Source of the DNA: Nocardia acididurans
GTDB taxonomy: Bacteria; Actinomycetota; Actinomycetes; Mycobacteriales; Mycobacteriaceae
Assembly (NCBI RefSeq): GCF_016741815.1
Contig: NZ_JAERRJ010000005.1
Span: forward strand, 1 to 64,000
DNA: 64,000 bases
Direction of reading: 5' to 3'
Part shown: piece by piece, positions 6,390 to 15,096 of the stretch
How the letters are laid out: each line of letters begins with the position of its first letter
Numbering within the stretch: the first letter of the stretch is position 1
Made by a program: the position numbers and the translations under genes
The notes under the pieces: model-generated
Databases searched by the model: none
The model's input: only the letters and a program-made list of their open reading frames with translations
Told to the model about the DNA's origin: nothing

Positions 6390-7835
6390 ATGACGATCAC
6401 CTATGACCGGCTGTATGTCGGGGGCTCGTGGACCGAGCCCAGTGAACCGGCGCTGCTGGAGATTCTGTCCCCCCATGATCGATCGATCATCGGTGCGGCG
6501 GCGCAGGCGCAGCCCGCCGATGTGGACCGCGCGGTGACGGCGGCACATGCGGCGTTCGAGAGCCGAATCTGGCGCGGCACCCCGCCCGCCGAGCGAATCG
6601 CGGTGCTGCGCGGGTTCAATGAGTTGCGCGAGGCGCAGGCGGATCGGATCGCCGAGCTGATCACCGCCGAAAACGGTTCCGCCGCATGGTTCACGAAGGC
6701 CGGGCAGGCCGCGCTGACCCGGCAGGCGAATGCCTATCTGACGGCCGCCGAGAACTTCGACTGGGAGCGCACCCTCACCCCGTCGGATCCGGATGCGCTG
6801 GTGCGCAGTGTGGTTCGGCGCGAGCCGGTCGGCGTGGTGGCGGCGGTGATCCCGTGGAATTCGCCCTTTTCCTCGGCCACGTCGAAGATCCTGCCCGCCC
6901 TGCTCACCGGAAATACGGTGGTGCTCAAGGTGTCTCCGGAGAACTCACTGAGTATGGGCCTGCTGGCGGAGCTGGTGGATCGCATCGGCCTGCCGGACGG
7001 GGTGCTCAGCGTGCTGCCCGCGGAACGCGAGACGAGCGAGTATCTGATCTCCCACCCACTGGTGGACAAGATCGCGTTCACGGGGTCGACCGGGGCCGGT
7101 CGCCGGATCGCGGCCATCGCGGGTGCACAGCTCAAGCGGGTCAGCCTGGAGTTGGGCGGCAAGTCGGCGGCGGTGATCCTGCCGGATGCCGATCTGGACG
7201 CGGTGATGAACGGCCTGAAGTTCGGCGCACTGCTGAACAACGGGGAATCCTGCATCGCGCAGACGCGGATTCTCGCGCCGCGTGCACGCTATGACGAGGT
7301 GGTCGCGGCGCTGGCGGCGCTGGTCGAGTCCCTGCCGGTCGGTGATCCGCGCGATCCGGAGACCTTCATCGGGCCGATGGTGCGCGGTGATCAGCAGCAG
7401 CGGGTGCGCGATTACATCGAGATCGGCATCGGCGAGGGTGCGCGCCCGGTGTGCGGAGGCGCGCAGCTCCCACCCGGTCTGCGGGACGGCTTCTATGTCA
7501 CGCCGACGGTTTTCGCCGATGTGACGCCGGATATGCGGATCGCGCGGGAGGAGATCTTCGGTCCGGTGCTGGTCGTCCTCGCCTACGACGATATCGACGA
7601 TGCCGTCCGCATCGCCAATGATTCGGAGTACGGACTCTCCGGCGGCGTGTGGTCGGCGGATGCGGTCACGGCCATGGCGGTAGCCCGTCGAATTCGCACC
7701 GGGACGGTGACCGTGAACGGTGCGCCGGTCGGATTCGACGGGCCTTTCGGGGGTTTCAAAGCCAGCGGGATCGGCCGCGAGTACGGCGCGGTGGGCCTGG
7801 GGCAGTACACCGAGTACCAGACCATCACCGTCTGA
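6390..7835 (+). CDS. Aldehyde dehydrogenase family protein
   Basis: This 481-aa NAD(P)-dependent aldehyde dehydrogenase contains PWNSPF (oxyanion Asn), FTGSTGAGRRIA (cofactor-binding GxTxxG), SLELGGKSA with general base Glu254, and NNGESCIAQTR with nucleophile Cys288. The EEIFGPVL and GIGREYG signatures are present, and the length is normal. It oxidises an aldehyde to an acid; the substrate is not evident. The start ATG 6390 was chosen over a longer reading frame because it follows a leaderless promoter and begins with the family's usual short lead to LYVGGSW. It stands alone and is probably controlled by the neighbouring LAL regulator. Confidence 0.92.
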   Translation: MTITYDRLYVGGSWTEPSEPALLEILSPHDRSIIGAAAQAQPADVDRAVTAAHAAFESRIWRGTPPAERIAVLRGFNELREAQADRIAELITAENGSAAWFTKAGQAALTRQANAYLTAAENFDWERTLTPSDPDALVRSVVRREPVGVVAAVIPWNSPFSSATSKILPALLTGNTVVLKVSPENSLSMGLLAELVDRIGLPDGVLSVLPAERETSEYLISHPLVDKIAFTGSTGAGRRIAAIAGAQLKRVSLELGGKSAAVILPDADLDAVMNGLKFGALLNNGESCIAQTRILAPRARYDEVVAALAALVESLPVGDPRDPETFIGPMVRGDQQQRVRDYIEIGIGEGARPVCGGAQLPPGLRDGFYVTPTVFADVTPDMRIAREEIFGPVLVVLAYDDIDDAVRIANDSEYGLSGGVWSADAVTAMAVARRIRTGTVTVNGAPVGFDGPFGGFKASGIGREYGAVGLGQYTEYQTITV

Positions 7836-7856
7836 CGCCGATTCCGGTGGCGGCCT

Positions 7857-8915
7857 TCACATGTGGTCGGCGTCGATGATCGCCTGGGCGAACGGCCGCG
7901 GCGCTTCCTGCGGAACGTTGTGGCCGATGCCGTCGAGGACGCGGTGCTCGTAGCGGCCGGTGAACTTGCCGCGGTACGCCTTTCCGTCCTTGGCGGCCCC
8001 GTCGAAATCACTGCTGAGGGTGATGGCGGGGACCGAGATCACCGGTCCGGTGGCGAGTTGCCGTTCGTAGGCGTCGTATCGGGGTTCACCGGGCGCCAGG
8101 CTCAGCCGCCATCGGTAGTTGGAGACGACGATGTCGACGTGATCGGGGTTGTCGAAGGCGGTGGCGCTGCGGTCGTAGGTGGCGGCGTCGAAATCCCATG
8201 CGGGCGAGGCACGCTGCCAGATGAGCTTGTTGAAGTCGTGGCGGTTGCGGTCGTAGCCGAGGCGGCCGCGGTCGGTGGCGAAGTAGTACTGGTACCACCA
8301 GCCGAGTTCGGCTTCGGGTGGCAGCGGCTGCTGCTGGGCGGCCTGCTGGGTGACGATGTACCCGCTCACCGCCACCATCGCCTTGACGCGTTCCGGCCAG
8401 AGGGCGGCGATGATGTCGACAGTGCGTGCGCCCCAGTCGAATCCGCCGAGCACGGCGCGGTCGATGCGCAGCGCGTCCATGAAGTCGACGATGTCGCGGG
8501 CGATGGCCGACTGCTGCCCGTTGCGCACGGTCTGCGCGGACCGGAAGGTGGTCTCGCCGTAGCCGCGCAGGAACGGGACGAGCACCCGGTATCCGGCGTC
8601 GGCCAGCAGCGGGCCGACGTCGGCGAAACTGTAGGGATCGTAGGGCCAGCCGTGCAGCAGGATCACGGGTTGTCCGGTGGCGGGCCCGAATTCGGCGTAG
8701 GCGACGTTGAGGACGCCCGCGTCGATCTTCTTGATGGGGCCGAGGCTGGTGTGCGCGCCGGAGCCCTCGCGCAGGGCCGCCCCCGGGGTGATCGCCGTGG
8801 GCGCGGCGGTGGTCGCGGGCGCGCTCGCGGAGTCCGTGGCGCAGGCGCTGAGGGACGCCGCGGCCAGGCCCGCTACCAGCGCGCCACCGAAAAGTCGTCG
8901 TCGGTTGATGTCCAT
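7857..8915 (-). CDS. Epoxide-hydrolase-like lipoprotein
   Basis: This 352-aa alpha/beta-hydrolase has a Tat-like lipoprotein signal peptide (NRRRLFGG at 4-11, lipobox LSAC, Cys25). HGWPYDP provides the oxyanion HGxP motif and GGFDWGAR provides an aspartate nucleophile, as in epoxide hydrolases and haloalkane dehalogenases rather than serine esterases. The candidate catalytic His is in LDGIGHNVPQEAP. The protein is probably anchored outside the cytoplasmic membrane. It is transcribed from a leaderless promoter at 8916-8965. It shares this promoter type with the aldehyde dehydrogenase, which suggests related roles such as oxidation of an epoxide or aldehyde toxin. Confidence 0.88.
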   Translation of the reverse strand: MDINRRRLFGGALVAGLAAASLSACATDSASAPATTAAPTAITPGAALREGSGAHTSLGPIKKIDAGVLNVAYAEFGPATGQPVILLHGWPYDPYSFADVGPLLADAGYRVLVPFLRGYGETTFRSAQTVRNGQQSAIARDIVDFMDALRIDRAVLGGFDWGARTVDIIAALWPERVKAMVAVSGYIVTQQAAQQQPLPPEAELGWWYQYYFATDRGRLGYDRNRHDFNKLIWQRASPAWDFDAATYDRSATAFDNPDHVDIVVSNYRWRLSLAPGEPRYDAYERQLATGPVISVPAITLSSDFDGAAKDGKAYRGKFTGRYEHRVLDGIGHNVPQEAPRPFAQAIIDADHM

Positions 8916-8965
8916 GCCGTCGACGCTAGGCAGCGCACCGGCGGCCCCGCGTGCGTCGGATGACG
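8916..8965 (-). promoter_or_regulatory. LAL-regulon promoter, site 3 (leaderless)
   Basis: On the minus strand CGTCATCCGACGC starts 50 nt before the ATG. TAGCGT (8923-8928) lies 7 nt before it. The layout matches the promoter of the aldehyde dehydrogenase base for base in the box, the CGCGGGGC that follows and the -10 region. The wider dyad on the plus strand is GCGTCGGATGACG at 8953-8965. Confidence 0.65.
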
Positions 8966-8982
8966 TAATCGGTGTCGGTGGT

Positions 8983-11745
8983 TCAGCTGGTCGTTTCGTC
9001 CAGGGCGGGCAGCAGTGCGGCGAGGTCGCCGCGGGAGCTGATGCCCAGCTTCGGGAAGATGCGGTGCAGGTGGGTGCTGACGGTCCGGTGCGAGAGGTAG
9101 AGCCGCTGCCCGATCTCCCGGTTGGTCAGGCCCTGCGCGGCCAGTTGCGCGATGCTCAGCTCGTGCGGGGTGAGGCGTTCGCGGGCGTCGGGGTCGCGGT
9201 TCGGGCTGGATTCACCGGCGCTGCGCAGTTCCAGCCGGGCGCGTTCACTCCACGCGGTGAAGCCGAGGGCGTCGAAAATCTCTCGGGCCGTGCGCAAATG
9301 GGTGCGGGACTCCACGACCCGGCGCTGGCGGCGCAGCCATTCGCCGTAGGCCAGGTGCAGGCGGCCGCGTTCGGCGGGCCAGCCGGTGAGGTCCGCGGCC
9401 AGTGCGGCGGCGAAGGATTCAGCGGCCGCGTCACCGGCGAGAACCGCTCGGGCATAGCGCATTCCGATGTGCAGGGCGGGCGACGGGGTGGCGGCGGCCG
9501 CCGGTTCCAGGCCGCGCAGCAGTGCGGTCATGGCGTCGGCCTGTCCGGCGCGCACGGCGGCCTCGGCCAGTTCGGTGAGGAAGTAGGCGGCCAGCGCCGG
9601 GGAATACGCGGTGTCCCGGGGATCGTGGATGCGGGCCAGATCGGTGTAGGCGTCGTCGAATCGGCCTTCGCCGAGGGCGATGAGTCCGCGGGTGAGCTGC
9701 ACCGTGGCCAGGACGGGGCGTGCGCCCGCGGCCAGCCCGGTCCGTTCGGCATCCGCCGCGAGGGCGGCGGCCTCCGTGTAATCGCCTCGCAGCGCGGCGA
9801 TTTCGGCCCGCACCGCGGTGACGGAGGCGTGCATGAAGGGCTGGTCGGTCTCCAGCGCGAAGGCCGCCGCCTCGGCCGCGATGGGTGCGGCGGCGGCGAG
9901 GTCGCCGAGCCGGGCCAGGCTCCAGGCCTGGATGGCCAGCGCCCGGGTCAGCAACCCCAGCTGCCCGGCGGAGCGGAATCCGGGTGCGGCCGCGCCCGCG
10001 AAGTGCGCCGCGAGGTCGAAGGCCCCGACCTGGTAGGCGGCGCTGCTGAGGAAGTGGTCGGCATCGGTGTCGCGGCCGGTGGTCGTGGCCAGGACCTTCA
10101 GGTGACGCAGCACCTGGTCGCCGCGCTCGAACGGGGCCACGATGGAGTCGATGGCGAGCCGCGCCGGATCGCCGTCCGGCATGGCGAAGGAGTCGGCGAC
10201 CGCGAGTACCGCACGCCGGATGTCGGGGCCGGGTTCGGACCAGAAGCATCGCGACGCCGCCGCCCACAGGATGCGCAGTGCCGGATCGGGGTATCCGTCG
10301 GCGGCGACGGCGGCCGCGAGGGTGGCGAGTTCGCCGATGCGCGTGGGGCTTTCGCGCATGCCGTCTTCGAATCCGCTGAGCAGCCAGGACGCCGTGGCCC
10401 GCTGTCCGGCGGTGAGGGGCAGCATGCGCGCGGCGTCCACCAGTCGGTCGACGGTCTCGCGGCGGCCCGCGTCCACGGCCAGTTCGGCGGCGCGCAGCAG
10501 GCGGTCGGCGCGCCGGCCGGGGGCGAGGGTGAGGACGGCAGCGCGCTCCATGGCCTCGACCGCGCCGCCGCGATGCCGGGACCGTTCCGCGGCGTCCTCG
10601 AGGGCGGCGGCCACATCCTCGTCGGCGCCGGTGGTGCCGGATGCGCGATGCCACACCTGGCGTTCGGGCGATTCCGCGAGTGTTTCGGCGAGCGCCAGGT
10701 GTGCGCCGCGGCGTTCCTCGGCGGAGGCCGCCGCCACCAGGGCGGATCGGACCAGGGGGTGGCGGAAAGTCACTGCGCCGGAGCCGATGTCGATGAGCCG
10801 GGCGGTCACGGCGGGTGCGAGCACCTCGGTGGTCGCGGCGAATTCCGGCAGCAGTCCCGTGGCGGTGAGCCTTGCGGCGGCCGGGTCGGATTTCAGCAGA
10901 AGTCCTGCTGCCGTGAGTGTTTCGGCGGCCGAGTCGCCGTCGTTGAGGGCGGCGACCAGCAGGGCCGTCCGGGTCGGGGCGGGCAGGGTCGCGCCGCGGG
11001 TGGAGAAGGCCTGTTCGAGGCGTTCGGTCAGCGGCAGGCCCGCTGCCGCTTCCGTGAGATCGGCTGCCGCCGTGGGCAGTTCGGTCAGTGCGAGGGGGTT
11101 GCCGTGGGATTCGGCGAGCACCCGGTGGCGGGCCGGGGCGGGCAGGTCCGGGGCGATGGCGTCGAGCAGGGCGTTCGCATCGCCGTCGGTGAGCGGCCCG
11201 AGTCGCATGACGGTCAGTCCGGTGGCGCTCAGTGGTGAGCTCGCGCCGTCGCGCCGGGTGGCGAGCAGGGCCACGGGTTCGGAGTCGATGCGGCGGGCGA
11301 CGAAGGCGAGCACCTCGGCGCTGGCGAGGTCGAGCCACTGCACGTCCTCGGCGACGAGCAGTAGCGGCCGGTCGGCGGCGGTGTCGGCGAGCAGGGTCAG
11401 GGCGGCGAGGCCGACCAGGTGCACGCTCGGCTCGTCGGTGCTGTCCGACATGCCCAGAGCGGTTGCCAGCGCCTCGAATTGGCGGGTGGGCAGGGCGTCG
11501 AAGCCGCGGCGCAGTGGATACAGCAGACGGTGCAGTCCGGCGAAGACGAGCGTGCTCTCGGCTTCCACTCCGGCGGTGCGCAGCACGCGCACTCCGGCGG
11601 TGGAGGCGGTGGCGACGGTCTGCTCGACCAGCGTGGACTTCCCGATGCCGGGTTCGCCCTCGATGAGGATGCCGCTGCGTTCGCCGGGCCGGTCCACGAG
11701 TGCGGACAGATCTTTCAGTTCGATGTCGCGTCCGAACAACGGCAT
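8983..11745 (-). CDS. LuxR-family regulator of the large ATP-binding (LAL) type
   Basis: This 920-aa regulator has an N-terminal AAA/STAND ATPase with Walker A GEPGIGKST (about residues 30-40) and Walker B LLLVAEDVQWLD. A long helical, TPR-like middle follows, and a C-terminal LuxR helix-turn-helix (LTPHELSIAQLAAQGLTNRE, RTVSTHLHRIFPKLGI). LAL proteins, like MalT, use ATP plus an inducer to oligomerise and activate adjacent promoters. ATG 11745 has AGGAGG 9 nt upstream; the TTG at 11754 touches the Shine-Dalgarno sequence and is unlikely. It lies in the middle of the hydrolase/dehydrogenase island and is divergent from the SRPBCC gene, so it is the likely regulator of the shared box. Confidence 0.92.
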   Translation of the reverse strand: MPLFGRDIELKDLSALVDRPGERSGILIEGEPGIGKSTLVEQTVATASTAGVRVLRTAGVEAESTLVFAGLHRLLYPLRRGFDALPTRQFEALATALGMSDSTDEPSVHLVGLAALTLLADTAADRPLLLVAEDVQWLDLASAEVLAFVARRIDSEPVALLATRRDGASSPLSATGLTVMRLGPLTDGDANALLDAIAPDLPAPARHRVLAESHGNPLALTELPTAAADLTEAAAGLPLTERLEQAFSTRGATLPAPTRTALLVAALNDGDSAAETLTAAGLLLKSDPAAARLTATGLLPEFAATTEVLAPAVTARLIDIGSGAVTFRHPLVRSALVAAASAEERRGAHLALAETLAESPERQVWHRASGTTGADEDVAAALEDAAERSRHRGGAVEAMERAAVLTLAPGRRADRLLRAAELAVDAGRRETVDRLVDAARMLPLTAGQRATASWLLSGFEDGMRESPTRIGELATLAAAVAADGYPDPALRILWAAASRCFWSEPGPDIRRAVLAVADSFAMPDGDPARLAIDSIVAPFERGDQVLRHLKVLATTTGRDTDADHFLSSAAYQVGAFDLAAHFAGAAAPGFRSAGQLGLLTRALAIQAWSLARLGDLAAAAPIAAEAAAFALETDQPFMHASVTAVRAEIAALRGDYTEAAALAADAERTGLAAGARPVLATVQLTRGLIALGEGRFDDAYTDLARIHDPRDTAYSPALAAYFLTELAEAAVRAGQADAMTALLRGLEPAAAATPSPALHIGMRYARAVLAGDAAAESFAAALAADLTGWPAERGRLHLAYGEWLRRQRRVVESRTHLRTAREIFDALGFTAWSERARLELRSAGESSPNRDPDARERLTPHELSIAQLAAQGLTNREIGQRLYLSHRTVSTHLHRIFPKLGISSRGDLAALLPALDETTS

Positions 11746-11825
11746 GGTGCCCAACCTCCTCCGGACCCCGTGAGGATAGGCGGGCCCCGCGGCGACCCTA
11801 CCGAAACTGGATTACGTCAAGACAG

Positions 11826-11874
11826 CGTCATCTGACAGATTCGGCGGGCCGTCCCCGGCGGCGAGGGTATTCCC
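11826..11874 (+). promoter_or_regulatory. LAL-regulon promoter, site 4
   Basis: CGTCATCTGACAG starts 49 nt before the SRPBCC start codon. GAGGGT lies at the -10 offset used in sites 1-3. The site is in the intergenic region shared with the divergent LAL regulator gene, so it could also serve autoregulation. A second element, GATTACGTCA (11811-11820), has an exact reverse-complement match at 8961-8970. Confidence 0.55.
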
Positions 11875-12303
11875 ATGGCTACCGTTCGCTTTCACCTGAT
11901 GTCCACCCTGTCCCCCGCCGAGGTCATGGCTGTGCTGACCGACTTCGGCCCGGCCCGCCCCGAACTCTGGCCGACCATCGACGCCGAGCACTTCGTGGTT
12001 CACGAGCGCGGCGAGAACTGGGCCGAGGTCACCGAGGGCACCGCCGCCGCCTGGGAGCGCGCCCGCTACGACTGGGATCCGGCCGGGAACACCGTCACCA
12101 TCACCACGCTGGACTCCAAACTGTTCGGCGCGGGCGGCGGCTGGGTCTTCCGTGTCACGCCCGAGCCGGCCGGCAGCCGGGTCGATGTCGAACTGACCCG
12201 CACCCCGCGGGCGTTCAAGGGCAAGCTCCTGGCGGCTCTGCTGCCCCTGGTCGGTCCGTCCGCACTGCGCAAATCCTTCGCGGCCCCGCTGCGGGCGGCG
12301 TGA
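11875..12303 (+). CDS. SRPBCC-superfamily protein
   Basis: This 142-aa protein has a START/Bet v1-like (SRPBCC) pattern: VRFHLMSTLSPAEVMAVLTDF at the N-terminus, a central WAEVTEGTAAAWERARYDWD with strand pattern, and a C-terminal amphipathic helix (FKGKLLAALLPLVG). Such proteins bind hydrophobic ligands or act as aromatase/cyclase-like enzymes; no catalytic residues are evident. It is transcribed away from the LAL regulator under the shared box and probably binds a substrate or inducer of the island. Confidence 0.7.
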   Translation: MATVRFHLMSTLSPAEVMAVLTDFGPARPELWPTIDAEHFVVHERGENWAEVTEGTAAAWERARYDWDPAGNTVTITTLDSKLFGAGGGWVFRVTPEPAGSRVDVELTRTPRAFKGKLLAALLPLVGPSALRKSFAAPLRAA

Positions 12304-12498
12304 TGTCGTTCTCGCACAGACGATCCGGCCCGCTCCCTTCGATCCGGAAGCCCCCTGCAATGGCCTCGCGCGCAACCGAAAGACCGCCCCTCGCCGAACT
12401 GTTCGTCTGCGGACCGGTGGCCATGCTGATCTGGTCGGAGACCGCCCTGCGGGAGGGGCGCGGACCGGCGGCGCCGGCCCGCTGCCTGGTCGATACTC

Positions 12499-13206
12499 CT
12501 ACTTCGCGGGGGTGAACGGCTGGTTGATCGTGGTGAAGTACTGGGCCGCGGCGGCGATGGTCACCGGGGCGATGATCAGGATTTGACCGGCGACGGTGCC
12601 GAGGGCGCCGATCGCCGCGATTCCGCCGAGGCAGCCCACGGCCGCCGCGGGCAGGAAGGGGCCGAAGAGTCCGGCGATGGTCGCGGCGGCGACGGTGGCG
12701 CCCGCGATCGCGCCCAGTACGCAACCCACTGCGGCGCCGCCGATTCCGCCGACCAGCGCTCCGACGCTGACGCCCAGGCCGATGGTGCTTGCCATGCGGG
12801 CCCAGGCGGCCTGTTCGCGTTCGTAGGGGGAGCGCCATCCGGCCTGGTCCTCGTAGGGCAGCGCCACCGGCTGGTAGGTGGCCGCGGCCGGGTCCAGGCG
12901 CGGGGTGAGGACCGCGGTGCGGCCGCTGATCTCGGCGGCGATGGGGAAGACGAAATCGTCTACGCGGAAGGACAATTCGGTGCCCGCGACCACGGTGCCG
13001 TCGGGGGCCTGGATGGTGAGCACGCCGTCGGTGACCCGCGGGGTGCCGGAGCCGAGGGTGATGGTGGTGGAGACGGGGTCGATCGTGGCGGTGTAGGCGA
13101 TGGGTGCGGGGCCGGCGGGCGCGGCGTGTGCGGTGGCCGCGCCGATTCCGACGGTGGCGGTGATCAGGGCGGCGGTTACGGCGGCGGCAGGGGTGCGACG
13201 GGACAC
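12499..13206 (-). CDS. Exported protein of unknown function
   Basis: This 235-aa protein has a Sec-type signal peptide (SRRTPAAAVTAALITATVG..., cleavage near AHAAPA). A beta-rich mature part with ITLGSGTPRVTDG and a Gly/Ala-rich, hydrophobic C-terminal half (about residues 130-225) follow; that half could be two membrane-associated hairpins. The start is GTG 13206, with GAGGAA upstream; an upstream extension of the frame has no signal-peptide character. I know similar exported proteins with this signal, beta-domain and hydrophobic-tail layout from nocardial genomes, but the function is unknown. It stands alone. Confidence 0.65.
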   Translation of the reverse strand: MSRRTPAAAVTAALITATVGIGAATAHAAPAGPAPIAYTATIDPVSTTITLGSGTPRVTDGVLTIQAPDGTVVAGTELSFRVDDFVFPIAAEISGRTAVLTPRLDPAAATYQPVALPYEDQAGWRSPYEREQAAWARMASTIGLGVSVGALVGGIGGAAVGCVLGAIAGATVAAATIAGLFGPFLPAAAVGCLGGIAAIGALGTVAGQILIIAPVTIAAAAQYFTTINQPFTPAK

Positions 13207-13392
13207 GATGATGGTTCCTCTGACTGTGCGAAATGTCTTGGGAGCGGGGCTTGCTCGTTGCGGCTCACTGTCCGCGCACCGCCTGACAGCGCCCTGACAT
13301 TCCGCTGACACCGACCGGCACACCGTCGCGGTCGAGTGCGGTATCCGGGGGCGTGGAACCGCTCCCCGGATCCGGGTCGTATCAGAGGCTTG

Positions 13393-15078
13393 TCACACCG
13401 ATCGGGGTTTCACCCGCATGAGCGTGAAATCCATGGGCAGCTGCTGTGTTTCGCACAGGTCGAGGCCGACGGCGGCGAACAGGTCGCGGTAGTGGGCGAG
13501 GGTGCGCTCGCGGCCGCCGACATTGCACAGCATGTGCACGTCCCAGGCGGGGGCCAGGGAGGGGGCGCTGCTGTCCGGGAGCAGGCGTTCGACCACGTAC
13601 AGCTCCGCGTGGGCGGGCATGGCGGCGGCGCAGGTGGCCAGGATGCGGTGACATCGGTCGTCATCCCAGTCGTGCAGGACGCGCGAGAGCAGGTAGATGT
13701 CGCCGCCGGTGGGCACCGATCGGGTGAAATCGCCTGCCACCAGCTCACATCGGGACAGGCATCCGGCGCGGTCGAGGGCGGGGCGCGCGGTGGTGAGGGT
13801 GGCCTCGCGTTCGAAGAGGATGCCGTGCAGGTGGGGTGCGGCGCGCAGCAGGCAGGCGAGCAGGGCGCCGTTGCCGCCCGCGATATCGACGACGGTGTGC
13901 GCGGGAGTGAGGTCGATCAGGTCGGTGACCTGTCCGAAGATGCTCGCGCTGGCGGCCATCGCGGAGTCGAACAGTTCCGCGCTCGCGGGGGTGGCGGTGA
14001 AGTACTCGAAGTGGTGGCTGCCGAAGTAGTGGTCGAAGCCGGGGCGGCCGGTGCGCAGGGAGTGGTCGAGGTGCGCGAAGGATTGGTAGAAGGCCCCGCC
14101 GTAGAGCAGCGCGATCGGGTGCAGGGATTGGTCCGCGGATTCGGCGAGCAGCCGGCCGGTGTCGGTGAGCTCGTAGCCGTCGTCTCGGGTGCGGACGATG
14201 CCGAGGTCGGCGAGGTAGCGGAGCAGGCGGTGCAGGCTGTCGCCGTCGGTGCCGGTACTGAGCGCGAGGTCGGTCACCGAACTGCCGGGGCGGGCGGCCA
14301 GCCGGTCGGCCACACCCAGTGCCGCGGTGGCGGAGAGGGCCTGGGTCGCCCAGGCGCCGGTGAGTAGTCGGAGCAGGCGGGTGCGCGGGTCGTCGGCCTC
14401 GGCCAGGTGGGCGGACAGCATGCCGGGGTGGTCGCCCGCGATGTGCAGTTCGAGCCGCTGGTAGGGCCGGTCGGTCGCGTCGGCGCGGAAGTACAGCACG
14501 GTCAGGTCCTCGTGGTCGTTGTATCCGCCACCGTCACTGTGCATTCCGGCGCGCCTGGTGAGCAGGGCGCGCAGTCCGGCGATCTCCACCTCGTCGACGG
14601 TGGTGACGGCCAGGCCGAGATGCTGTTCGTGCGCGGCGGCGCGTTCGAGGGCGGCGATATTCTCCGAATCCGGATCGGCTGTCGGCAGGCTGGCGAAAAT
14701 CTCTATGTCGCAGTGCTTTCCGTCGCGGCTGAGTACCGGCGCGCGGACGATGCGCACATCCATCCGGTCCGCGGTGCGCCCGTGTCGTTGCGCCAGCCGT
14801 CGCCGCACCACCACGCTGGGCACGGACGGTCCCGCGACCAGCCCGCGATCGGCTAAGGCCCCGGATAACTCGGTCAGGCCGTGGGGGAACACCAGGACCG
14901 CGGTGTGCGAGAACCGGCATCTCCCGGCGACGGCCAGTCTTTCGGCGATGGTCAAGGTGGGCAGCACGGCTGCCAGGGCCGCGGCGGTGTCGTGCGTACG
15001 CACGAATTCCGCCGCCGCGTCCATGCGGGCGAGGTCGATCGCATCCATCCGGGCAGGTACCGCCAGCGAGCGAGACAC
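13393..15078 (-). CDS. O-methyltransferase fused to an unknown N-terminal domain
   Basis: This is a 561-aa protein. The C-terminal 330 residues are a class I plant/bacterial-type O-methyltransferase: a winged-helix dimerisation part (TGTDGDSLHRLLRYLADLGIV), the SAM motif VVDIAGGNGALL, and LLSRVLHDWDDDRC with the catalytic-type His-Asp. The N-terminal 225 residues are unrelated; they include FSHTAVLVFPHGLTELSGAL and MDVRIVRAPVLSRDGKHCDIE, and I do not recognise them. Usual family length is about 340, so this is a fusion. GTG 15078 has GGGAGAA upstream. It follows the flavin hydroxylase by 18 bp, so hydroxylation then methylation of one substrate is likely. Confidence 0.82.
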   Translation of the reverse strand: MSRSLAVPARMDAIDLARMDAAAEFVRTHDTAAALAAVLPTLTIAERLAVAGRCRFSHTAVLVFPHGLTELSGALADRGLVAGPSVPSVVVRRRLAQRHGRTADRMDVRIVRAPVLSRDGKHCDIEIFASLPTADPDSENIAALERAAAHEQHLGLAVTTVDEVEIAGLRALLTRRAGMHSDGGGYNDHEDLTVLYFRADATDRPYQRLELHIAGDHPGMLSAHLAEADDPRTRLLRLLTGAWATQALSATAALGVADRLAARPGSSVTDLALSTGTDGDSLHRLLRYLADLGIVRTRDDGYELTDTGRLLAESADQSLHPIALLYGGAFYQSFAHLDHSLRTGRPGFDHYFGSHHFEYFTATPASAELFDSAMAASASIFGQVTDLIDLTPAHTVVDIAGGNGALLACLLRAAPHLHGILFEREATLTTARPALDRAGCLSRCELVAGDFTRSVPTGGDIYLLSRVLHDWDDDRCHRILATCAAAMPAHAELYVVERLLPDSSAPSLAPAWDVHMLCNVGGRERTLAHYRDLFAAVGLDLCETQQLPMDFTLMRVKPRSV

Positions 15079-15096
15079 GCTTTCTCCCTAGTGAAT

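Noticed and set aside
2705..6400. A 1231-codon open frame on the minus strand
   Set aside because: Only its last 117 codons (2705-3058) look like protein; the rest is antisense to the GtrA-like, hydrolase and flavoprotein genes and is Arg/Pro-rich, a high-GC shadow.
8707..11773. Long plus-strand frames (843 and 543 codons) opposite the LAL regulator
   Set aside because: Low-complexity Gly/Arg/Ser composition, no domains, and complete overlap with a well-supported gene.
12304..12498. Short frames between the SRPBCC gene and the exported-protein gene
   Set aside because: No start with ribosome-binding site and no protein-like composition; treated as intergenic.
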